The notes beneath the pieces are model-generated. The model saw nothing but the letters and a program-made list of their open reading frames with translations, was not told where the DNA came from and did no database searches. Source: Scatosoma sp045645245 (GTDB taxonomy: Bacteria > Bacillota > Clostridia > Christensenellales > Borkfalkiaceae). From it: 19,747 nucleotides of DNA. A program made the position numbers and the translations under genes. The stretch spans positions 1 through 19,747 of the forward strand of contig JAZRIK010000043.1 in NCBI GenBank assembly GCA_045645245.1, given 5' to 3'. Shown here one piece after another: positions 14,622 through 19,747 of this stretch; within the stretch, counting starts at the first letter, position 1; each line of letters begins with the position of its first letter.

Positions 14622-15155
14622 ATTTGCGTGCTTTCGCTTGTAATCATCGCGTTGCTACTCTTTTTTCCCGTGATTTTGGAAAACGTTTTACACGTTGACA
14701 TCAATCAAAAAAAAGTAGGGTTTTCCATACGGCTTTACGGTATTTGCCAGCTGTTAGGCGGGTACCTTGCAACATACCCGGGCGGAGTGGCAATTCATCG
14801 CAAATGGAATAAGGCAACGCTCATTCCATACGCGCAAATGGAGCAAGAAAGAAAGCGTTTTTCATTTACCAAACTATTTCGTGTAATCGGCGGTAGTTTA
14901 ACAACGGAAACGGGCGCGGAGTATTTATTGCCGATTGAAATCGTGCAAACGATTTTTCGATTTGTATCGTTATGGCTGGGCGGAAATACGACCAACATAA
15001 AAAACAACGTTTGGCTAACCGACGGCGACGTTTTGAAAATATCTTTGCGCGTCGTTTCCTATTTCAATGGGCTTATGCTCATACACGCATTTGTAAACTT
15101 TATAAAGGGGAAGATAGATTTATGGATGAAAAGAAACAAAAAATCAACCGCTTAA
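14604..15155 (+). CDS. Hypothetical membrane protein, DUF2953-like (YtfI position)
   Basis: I assign this mainly by position: a DUF2953 membrane protein (YtfI) regularly precedes ytfJ in spore formers. The 183-residue product has an N-terminal membrane segment (about 3-23) followed by VDINQKKVGFSIRLYG, typical of DUF2953 proteins where a strand follows the helix. It has further hydrophobic stretches at about 110-127 and 150-168, and a basic end (WMKRNKKSTA). No catalytic motif is visible. ATG 14604 has no SD and lies inside the terminator hairpin; alternatives are TTG 14613 or GTG 14628, also without good SDs, so the start is uncertain. The end overlaps ytfJ by 34 bases, implying coupling. 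Function is unknown. Confidence 0.7.
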   Translation: MSRLLFICVLSLVIIALLLFFPVILENVLHVDINQKKVGFSIRLYGICQLLGGYLATYPGGVAIHRKWNKATLIPYAQMEQERKRFSFTKLFRVIGGSLTTETGAEYLLPIEIVQTIFRFVSLWLGGNTTNIKNNVWLTDGDVLKISLRVVSYFNGLMLIHAFVNFIKGKIDLWMKRNKKSTA

Positions 15156-15496
15156 TCGATGCGTCGAACGACGCGTTAAATGCGTTGGCGGACGTAAATA
15201 CCGTTATCGGACAACCGATTATGACGGCGAGCGGCTGTCAGGTAATACCGTTTTCCAAAGTGACGATGGGGAATTTGTCCGGCGGCGGCGAATACGGGGA
15301 CGTGAAAGTGGTGAAGGAAACGAATGCGTTTCCCTTTGCCGGCGGTGGCGGCGCGGTAGTGAGTATGAAACCAATGGGTTTTTTAATTGACGACGGAAAG
15401 TCCTGCCGAATTTTGCGTATAACGGACGAACCGATCGATCACTTCATCGAACGCGCAGGGGAAATTGTGCATGAAATTATGGCGAAAAAAGATTAA
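15122..15496 (+). CDS. ytfJ: YtfJ/GerW sporulation protein
   Basis: A member of the YtfJ (GerW) family, forespore proteins needed for normal germination in B. subtilis. The 124-residue protein has the signature TVIGQPIMTASGCQVIPFSKV, here split across 27-47, then TMGNLSGGGEYG (48-59), a glycine-rich FAGGGGAVV (72-80) and SMKPMGFLI. It is somewhat shorter than B. subtilis YtfJ (about 150), mainly at the C-terminus. The start is ATG 15122, with AAGGGG at 15105-15110 at a slightly long spacing. An open frame extends further upstream, but that part overlaps the preceding gene. It overlaps the next carboxypeptidase gene by 26 bases. Its presence supports a sporulating host. Confidence 0.92.
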   Translation: MDEKKQKINRLIDASNDALNALADVNTVIGQPIMTASGCQVIPFSKVTMGNLSGGGEYGDVKVVKETNAFPFAGGGGAVVSMKPMGFLIDDGKSCRILRITDEPIDHFIERAGEIVHEIMAKKD

Positions 15497-16559
15497 TCAA
15501 ATCAAATATTTAAGTAGCGGCTTGTTTTTAACCGCATCACTTTTAATTGCGTTTTGCTTATCGCCTTTGTTCGATAGAAGCAATACTTTTTCCGCGCAAG
15601 CCGCAGAACAAAAATGCGCGGAAGGTAGAGCTGAATGCGTTATGGAAGTGGATAGCAGGCGCGTTTTATATGCGTCAAAATCGGAAACAGCATTGCCTAT
15701 GGCAAGCACAACCAAAATCGTCACGGCGATTACCGTGTTAGAGCTTTGCGAAAGCTTAACGGAAACAGTAATTATTCCTGCGCAAGCGGTGGGCGTTGAA
15801 GGCTCGTCCATATATTTGCGCGAAGGGGAAGAATACACGGTAGAAGAACTTTTATATGGACTAATGCTGCGGTCGGGGAATGACGCAGCGGTTGCGCTTG
15901 CCTTGCATTGTTGCGGCAACGTAGAAGATTTTTGTAAACAAATGAACGTGACGGCACAAAAAGCGGGGGCGCTTGCCAGTCATTTCAATAATCCGCACGG
16001 CTTACCTTGCTTTGGGCATTACACAACGGCGAACGACCTTTGTTTAATTACTTGCTACGCGATGAAAAACGACAAGTTTAGGGAGATTGTGTCCACCAAA
16101 TATTACGAAACAAGGCGCTGGAAAAATAAGAACAAAATGCTCTCTTTGGCGCAGGGCGGAATCGGTGTAAAAACGGGCTATACGAAAGAAGCGGGGCGGT
16201 GTTTAGTGTCCGCAGTTGAGCGAAACGGAATGACGCTCGTTTGTTGCGTATTAAACTGTCCCACGACGTATGAACGGTCGATTCAACTGCTCGACGACGC
16301 CTTTCAATTATATAAAAAAGTCGTTATTTTACAAGAGAATGAAATATTTTCTTTGCAAAACGGTAAGAAAGAGATTGAAGCGAAAGCGAAAAGCTATTTT
16401 GCGTATCCATTATTAAAAGAAGAAATTCCGCTTATTGAAAAGCGTTTGAAGTGTATCAACAAACATTTGAAAAACGCGCATCGCCAAGAAATTGTTGGAC
16501 AAATTGAAATATATCTATCAAAACAGTTGCTTTTTTTGGGGAATTTATATAAACTATAA
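15471..16559 (+). CDS. D-alanyl-D-alanine carboxypeptidase, S11 family (DacB-like)
   Basis: A second serine D,D-carboxypeptidase trimming peptidoglycan pentapeptides; in the scpAB-ytfIJ-rluB context it corresponds to DacB, which controls spore cortex cross-linking in B. subtilis. The 362-residue protein has a signal or membrane segment (about 13-32) with AQAA (42-45) as a possible signal peptidase site. Its motifs are STTK (Ser79, Lys82), SGN (135-137) and KTG (234-236, in GVKTGYTKEAGRC). It has about 14 cysteines in the predicted exported part, which is unusual. AGGGGA at 15457-15462 supports ATG 15471, inside ytfJ. The C-terminal 90 residues are basic and helical rather than a clear PBP5_C domain. 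The spmA/spmB genes that often follow are absent; rluB follows instead. Confidence 0.93.
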   Translation: MKLWRKKINQIKYLSSGLFLTASLLIAFCLSPLFDRSNTFSAQAAEQKCAEGRAECVMEVDSRRVLYASKSETALPMASTTKIVTAITVLELCESLTETVIIPAQAVGVEGSSIYLREGEEYTVEELLYGLMLRSGNDAAVALALHCCGNVEDFCKQMNVTAQKAGALASHFNNPHGLPCFGHYTTANDLCLITCYAMKNDKFREIVSTKYYETRRWKNKNKMLSLAQGGIGVKTGYTKEAGRCLVSAVERNGMTLVCCVLNCPTTYERSIQLLDDAFQLYKKVVILQENEIFSLQNGKKEIEAKAKSYFAYPLLKEEIPLIEKRLKCINKHLKNAHRQEIVGQIEIYLSKQLLFLGNLYKL

Positions 16560-16587
16560 GGTGTAAAATTACTCAAGAGGCAGATAT

Positions 16588-17292
16588 ATGCGTATCAATA
16601 AATTTTTAGCGGATCAAGGCGTTGCAAGCCGTCGGCACGCAGACGCAATGATTGAAGCGGGGCGTGTGCAAATCAACGGTAAAGTGGCAACCTTGGGCGC
16701 AACCGTAGAAGAAAACGATAAAGTGACGGTGGACGGCGTACTTGTTTCCGCAACGGAAAAGCAAGAAAAATATTATATTATGAATAAACCCAAAGGGGTG
16801 ATTTGTACCGTTTCCGACGATCGCGGTAGAAAAACGGTTATGGATTTATTGCCTCACGGCGTTGGCCGCGTTTTTCCGATCGGGCGTTTGGATTATGAAA
16901 CGGAAGGCTTGCTGCTTTTAACCAACGACGGGGATACGGCGTATCGTTTAACGCATCCGACAAATGAAATTCCTAAAACATATATGGCGCGCATCGAAGG
17001 CACGATGACGGAAAAAGACTTAAATCCCATTCGTTCAGGCGTTGAACTGGACGGCGTAATGACAAAAAAGTGCAAGGCGCATATCGTTGAAACGAATAAG
17101 GCATATACCAAAGTACACATTACCATTACGGAAGGTAGAAACCGTCAAGTTCGCCGTATGTTTGAAGCAATCGGCAGAAACGTTGCGTTCTTAAAACGCG
17201 TAAGCATCGGTAAATTAAAATTGAGCGGTTTGGATCGCGGGGAAGTACGCGAATTAACGCAAGAAGAAATAGATTATATCAAAGGAATGTAA
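16588..17292 (+). CDS. rluB: 23S rRNA pseudouridine synthase RluB
   Basis: A RsuA-family pseudouridine synthase; RluB modifies U2605 (E. coli numbering) in 23S rRNA. The 234-residue protein has an S4 domain at 1-48 (MRINKFLADQGVASRRHADAM, split here), then YIMNKPKGVICTVSD and GRLDYETEGLLLLTNDG with the catalytic Asp102. PKTYMARIEG, TEGRNRQVRRMFEAIG and the final LGGLxRxxxRxLT-like GKLKLSGLDRGEVRELT follow. AAGAGG at 16575-16580 supports ATG 16588. Family members RluB, RsuA and RluE are hard to separate, but the context and S4 domain favour RluB. It ends the operon at a bidirectional terminator. Confidence 0.94.
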   Translation: MRINKFLADQGVASRRHADAMIEAGRVQINGKVATLGATVEENDKVTVDGVLVSATEKQEKYYIMNKPKGVICTVSDDRGRKTVMDLLPHGVGRVFPIGRLDYETEGLLLLTNDGDTAYRLTHPTNEIPKTYMARIEGTMTEKDLNPIRSGVELDGVMTKKCKAHIVETNKAYTKVHITITEGRNRQVRRMFEAIGRNVAFLKRVSIGKLKLSGLDRGEVRELTQEEIDYIKGM

Positions 17293-17324
17293 AAAAAGAG
17301 CCAACTTTGAAGTTGGCTCTTTTT
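17293..17324. terminator. Bidirectional terminator between rluB and lexA
   Basis: A perfect 15-pair stem: 17293-17307 with 17310-17324, with two unpaired bases at the centre. It has A5 on one flank and T5 on the other, so it works on both strands. It serves convergent rluB (+) and lexA (-). Confidence 0.93.
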
Positions 17325-17337
17325 GCTAACGTATCAT

Positions 17338-17940
17338 TTAACTGCGATAATTTCTCATTAAACCGACAACTTTACCCAAAATGGATACTTGACTTGGTTC
17401 ATAAATCATATCGCTTAAAGCGTCGTTTTCAGGGTGCAGGACGATATGTCCGTCTTTTGCATAAAAACGTTTAACCGTTGCGCTTTCTTCTTCGCATACA
17501 AGCGCAACGACAATATCGCCGTTTTCGGCGTTGGGTTGACGGCGTACGATAATTTTGTCTCCGTCCATAATACCCGCGTCAATCATAGAAGTTCCTTGTA
17601 CGCGCAGCATAAATAATTCGTCACCGCGGAATTCGCTTACAGGGAAGGTGTAATAGTCTTCATAATTTTCGTACGCAAAAATGGGTTGACCTGCCGTGAC
17701 TACGCCAAGCAGGGGAATATTGACCATTCCCGTTTTGCCGATGGTCACCGAGCGTTTTTTATTGTCCGATTTATTCAAATAGCCCTTGGCTTGTAATTTT
17801 TCGATATAGCTATGCACGGTTGCGGTCGATTTAATACCGCATTGTTGCCCGATTTCACGAACAGACGGGGTGTATCCGTTTTCTTCCGAAAACTTTCTGA
17901 TATAGTCCATTACTTTAATCAATTTTTCTTCGTGTACCAT
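17338..17940 (-). CDS. lexA: LexA SOS repressor
   Basis: LexA represses DNA-damage genes and is inactivated by RecA-stimulated self-cleavage. The 200-residue protein has an N-terminal winged helix (1-65; GYTPSVREIGQQCGIKSTATV spans 22-42) and a C-terminal S24 peptidase domain. The cleavage site Ala83-Gly84 lies in VTAGQP, the nucleophile is Ser118 in QGTSM and the base is Lys157 in ATVKRFY. All catalytic elements are intact. On the minus strand GAGG at 17948-17951 is seven bases before ATG 17940. The promoter and a LexA-like box lie in the divergent region, so autoregulation is likely. Confidence 0.96.
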   Translation of the reverse strand: MVHEEKLIKVMDYIRKFSEENGYTPSVREIGQQCGIKSTATVHSYIEKLQAKGYLNKSDNKKRSVTIGKTGMVNIPLLGVVTAGQPIFAYENYEDYYTFPVSEFRGDELFMLRVQGTSMIDAGIMDGDKIIVRRQPNAENGDIVVALVCEEESATVKRFYAKDGHIVLHPENDALSDMIYEPSQVSILGKVVGLMRNYRS

Positions 17941-17972
17941 TCAAAAACCTCATATGTAAGTAGATTAATTAC

Positions 17973-18001
17973 ATTATAGCACATTTTTTTACAAAAAGCA
18001 A
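17973..18001 (-). promoter_or_regulatory. lexA promoter
   Basis: Read on the minus strand, -35 TTGCTT (complement of 17996-18001), a 17-base spacer and -10 TATAAT (complement of 17973-17978). The -35 overlaps the LexA-box-like site. The leader to ATG 17940 is about 27 bases. Confidence 0.75.
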
Positions 18002-18012
18002 ACAAATGTTTA
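17999..18012. promoter_or_regulatory. Candidate LexA (SOS) box
   Basis: CAAACAAATGTTTA (complement TAAACATTTGTTTG) matches the Gram-positive SOS consensus CGAACnnnnGTTCG at AAC-N4-GTT, with weaker outer bases. It overlaps the lexA -35 and lies 11 bases from the -35 of the divergent promoter. Binding would repress lexA and perhaps the small gene too. Confidence 0.55.
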
Positions 18013-18022
18013 TATAAAATGC

Positions 18023-18050
18023 TTGATTTTTTAATTTTTTTTGTTATAAT
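18023..18050 (+). promoter_or_regulatory. Promoter of the small cysteine-rich gene
   Basis: -35 TTGATT (18023-18028), 16-base spacer, -10 TATAAT (18045-18050) with TGT before it. It lies 35 bases upstream of ATG 18085 in a very AT-rich stretch. Confidence 0.7.
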
Positions 18051-18084
18051 ATATATAAGATAGAAAGAAATGGAGAGAAATATA

Positions 18085-18273
18085 ATGAACGAGAGTGGAA
18101 AATGCGTCTTGTACGATCGCGACTGTATTGGTTGTTTGGAATGTGAAACCTGCGATTTAGATGAAAATAAGGTATGCGATAACTGCGGAAAGTGTATTAA
18201 TATGTCTGACGTAGCATCTATTAAAATTGATAAAATTTATCTCAATCCCGACGAATATAATGAAAACGAATGA
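18085..18273 (+). CDS. Small eight-cysteine protein, possible metal or Fe-S binder
   Basis: I do not recognise a named family. The 62-residue acidic protein has eight cysteines at 7, 14, 17, 20, 23, 31, 34 and 37, giving CxxCxxCxxC followed by CxxCxxC. This spacing suits two zinc sites or Fe-S clusters. The cysteine-free tail (SDVASIKIDKIYLNPDEYNENE, split) may be a short docking strand. Start: GGAGAG at 18072-18077 is seven bases before ATG 18085; ATG 18070 would add five residues and has a poorer SD. It has its own promoter, divergent from lexA, and its own terminator. A function cannot be derived from sequence alone; redox sensing, cluster carriage or zinc binding are possibilities. Confidence 0.85.
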   Translation: MNESGKCVLYDRDCIGCLECETCDLDENKVCDNCGKCINMSDVASIKIDKIYLNPDEYNENE

Positions 18274-18276
18274 AGT

Positions 18277-18306
18277 AAAAAAATCCGCCCGAGAAGCGGA
18301 TTTTTT
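18277..18306. terminator. Bidirectional terminator between the small gene and hflX
   Basis: The ATCCGC (18283-18288) and GCGGAT (18296-18301) arms are extended by A/T pairs, with a seven-base loop (18289-18295) and T-run 18301-18306; the opposite flank is A7. It serves the convergent small gene (+) and hflX (-). Confidence 0.9.
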
Positions 18307-18309
18307 ATA

Positions 18310-19569
18310 TTAAAAAGACAAGGTATTTCTATTTTTTATAAAATCAGCGAAAAATTGCGCGTATTGTATGGGGATTGTGGCTTGAATAAGTTGTCCGTCG
18401 TCGGTATATTCGACGCTCGTTTGCGTAAAATAGGCGCGCAAGGCGTGCAAACGATCGATTTCCGTGTAAGGAACGAACAATTCACAAAATAAAAACTCTT
18501 TTTGGAAGTGGGATAAAATGGCTTTTTGCAGGTCGTTTATCCCTTTTCCAGTTTTTGCGGAAATCATAATGCTATCCGTTGGGAATAGCTGCGTATCGAG
18601 TATCTCTTCGCTTTTGTTCATAACCATTAGATAGGGGGAATGAAAACCCAGTTCCTGCAAGGTATTTATCGTCGTTTGCAGTTGCATATCATACGCGCCC
18701 ATTGCGTCGCAGACGATCAATGCCAAATCGCAATGCAGCGCGCTTTCCAGCGTAGAGTGGAATGCCTGAATGAGATTATGCGGTAAATCCTGCAAAAAGC
18801 CAACAGTATCGACGAGCAGGAAAGGGATTCCGTGTAAATTCCATTGCCGCGCCGTGGGGTCTAACGTTGCAAATAATTCATTTTTCACATACGTTTGCGC
18901 ATTGGTCAATGTATTCATCAAAGAAGATTTTCCCGTATTTGTATAACCGACCAAAGCAATCGTTTTCGTTTGATCTTTTTTACGCCGTTGCGTTTGTTGC
19001 TCGCGACGCTGTTCCAACTCTTTAAGCCGCGACTGCAGGTATTTTAATCGACCCCGAATATACCGTCTATCCGTTTCTAACTGTGTTTCACCTGGACCGC
19101 GAGTGCCAACACCGCCACCCAAACGCGATAACGCCGCGCCTTTACCGCGCAGGCGGGGATAAATGTATTTGAGTTGCGCCAGCTCAACCTGAATTTTGCC
19201 TTCGCTGCTTTTTGCGTTTTTTGCGAAAATATCCAAAATGAGCGTAGTGCGGTCAATCACTTTACGGTCGCCCAACGCCGAAGAGATATTCAGCGTTTGC
19301 GAAGGGGTTAATTCGCCGTTAAATAGTATGGTAATATTGTCTAAACCGTATAAACGCTCGTTTAATTCTTGCAATTTACCCATTCCGATAAAGGTAGCCG
19401 CATTCACTTCCTTAACGTTTTGATAAATCGTACCTGCGTACGCCGCTCCAGCGCTTTCGATAAGGGAAATCGCTTCATCGTGTAAAGTGTCATAACGCTG
19501 CTCGTTTTCACGTGTAATCGGTTGAATTACGTAGATTTTTTCTAATTCTTTTTGTAAGGATTGCTGCAT
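18310..19569 (-). CDS. hflX: GTPase HflX
   Basis: HflX is a ribosome-associated GTPase that splits stalled 70S ribosomes under stress. The 419-residue protein has the N-terminal HflX domain (about 10-195). It includes IGMGKLQEL (61-69), the signature GGGVGTRGPGETQLETDRR (151-169) and a coiled, basic linker. The G domain follows: G1 GYTNTGKS (208-215), switch I FATLDPT, G3 DTVGF (254-258) followed by DLPHNLIQAFHSTLE, G4 NKSE (318-321) and G5 SAKTGKG (337-343). The G4 aspartate of the usual NKxD is Glu here. A C-terminal domain completes it. ATG 19569 is in the same frame as the upstream recombinase, three codons after that gene's stop. The nearest SD, GGAG, is 15 bases from ATG, so initiation may be weak or coupled. 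Confidence 0.95.
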   Translation of the reverse strand: MQQSLQKELEKIYVIQPITRENEQRYDTLHDEAISLIESAGAAYAGTIYQNVKEVNAATFIGMGKLQELNERLYGLDNITILFNGELTPSQTLNISSALGDRKVIDRTTLILDIFAKNAKSSEGKIQVELAQLKYIYPRLRGKGAALSRLGGGVGTRGPGETQLETDRRYIRGRLKYLQSRLKELEQRREQQTQRRKKDQTKTIALVGYTNTGKSSLMNTLTNAQTYVKNELFATLDPTARQWNLHGIPFLLVDTVGFLQDLPHNLIQAFHSTLESALHCDLALIVCDAMGAYDMQLQTTINTLQELGFHSPYLMVMNKSEEILDTQLFPTDSIMISAKTGKGINDLQKAILSHFQKEFLFCELFVPYTEIDRLHALRAYFTQTSVEYTDDGQLIQATIPIQYAQFFADFIKNRNTLSF

Positions 19570-19578
19570 AAAAACAAA

Positions 19579-19747
19579 TTAGTTCTCCGTCCGTTCTGTA
19601 TCGTTGGAAGTAGGGGGCTCGTTGCGTAATTGTACGGCGTTTGAAACCATACGCCGATTTTCTTGCGTAATTGCCGCGTAATGCTTTTTCGTGGTATTAA
19701 CGTCGCGATGCCCCAGCACGTCCGCAACGATATAAATATCGCCCGTT
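19579..19747 (-). CDS. Tyrosine recombinase/integrase, C-terminal end (partial)
   Basis: The window ends inside this gene; only its last 55 codons are present. They read TGDIYIVADVLGHRDVNTT and then KKHYAAITQENRRM, followed by a polar tail ending at TAA 19579-19581. The LGHRD histidine (box II) and the Tyr in KHYAAI (13th and 23rd visible residues) fit the phage-integrase/Xer family active site; the two arginines and the first histidine would be upstream. The stop is nine bases before hflX ATG in the same frame, so the genes are probably co-transcribed. Whether it is a chromosomal Xer protein or a mobile-element integrase cannot be told from this fragment; no att-like repeat is visible. Confidence 0.85.
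   Translation of the reverse strand, partial: TGDIYIVADVLGHRDVNTTKKHYAAITQENRRMVSNAVQLRNEPPTSNDTERTEN

Noticed and set aside
19579..19747. A prophage or integrative element starting at the recombinase
   Set aside because: Only the recombinase end is in the window; neighbouring genes are core genome, and I see no direct repeats, tRNA target or composition change that would show an element boundary.

Overview
This window is a chromosomal housekeeping and sporulation region of a spore-forming low- to mid-GC Firmicute (Bacillota), most likely class Clostridia. The assignment rests on gene order. The layout spoIIIAG-spoIIIAH, then Asp23/YqhY-nusB-folD-ispA-dxs-tlyA-nadK-argR-recN-spoIVB, then scpA-scpB-DUF2953-ytfJ-dac-rluB, is the Bacillus/Clostridium arrangement in abridged form. 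Genes abut or overlap by a few bases, and nearly all have clear Shine-Dalgarno (SD) sequences. Stops are almost all TAA, with some TGA. I cannot name the genus.

Layout. (1) 1-865: end of the spoIIIA operon, with an unusually short spoIIIAG, then spoIIIAH. (2) 968-11471: a long + strand run starting at an extended -10 promoter, covering an alkaline-shock protein, transcription antitermination (nusB), folate (folD), isoprenoid (ispA, dxs), rRNA methylation (tlyA), NADP (nadK), arginine regulation (argR), DNA repair (recN), the sporulation protease SpoIVB and a D,D-carboxypeptidase. It ends at a strong terminator at 11488-11531. (3) 11617-12948: lysA with its own promoter. (4) 13044-17292: scpA-scpB, a hairpin terminator, then DUF2953-like-ytfJ-carboxypeptidase-rluB, closed by a bidirectional terminator. 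(5) 17338-18273: lexA (minus) diverging from a small eight-cysteine protein gene (plus), with a LexA-box-like site between. (6) 18310-19747: hflX (minus) and the C-terminal end of a tyrosine recombinase (minus), which runs off the window. There is no gap above about 150 bases between genes and I see no CRISPR, rRNA, tRNA or insertion sequence.

The most striking observation is in spoIVB. The reading frame is intact throughout, but the Gln codon expected just before the catalytic GMSGSP motif is TAG. The normal stop-terminated product would lack the catalytic serine, yet the remaining 39 codons after TAG are perfectly preserved in frame. None of the 24 genes whose ends are visible uses TAG as its authentic terminator, so the alternatives are a recent nonsense mutation, reinitiation, or amber suppression/recoding.

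Secondary points are two hairpins followed by T-runs that straddle the start codons of spoIVB and of the DUF2953-like gene, a minimal SpoIIIAG without its usual central insertion, absence of xseA/xseB, accB/accC, spo0A and spmA/spmB from the positions they occupy in B. subtilis or related genomes, and a palindromic element in front of the first carboxypeptidase gene. I did not find a clearly novel multi-gene system. The region otherwise reads as conserved core genome.
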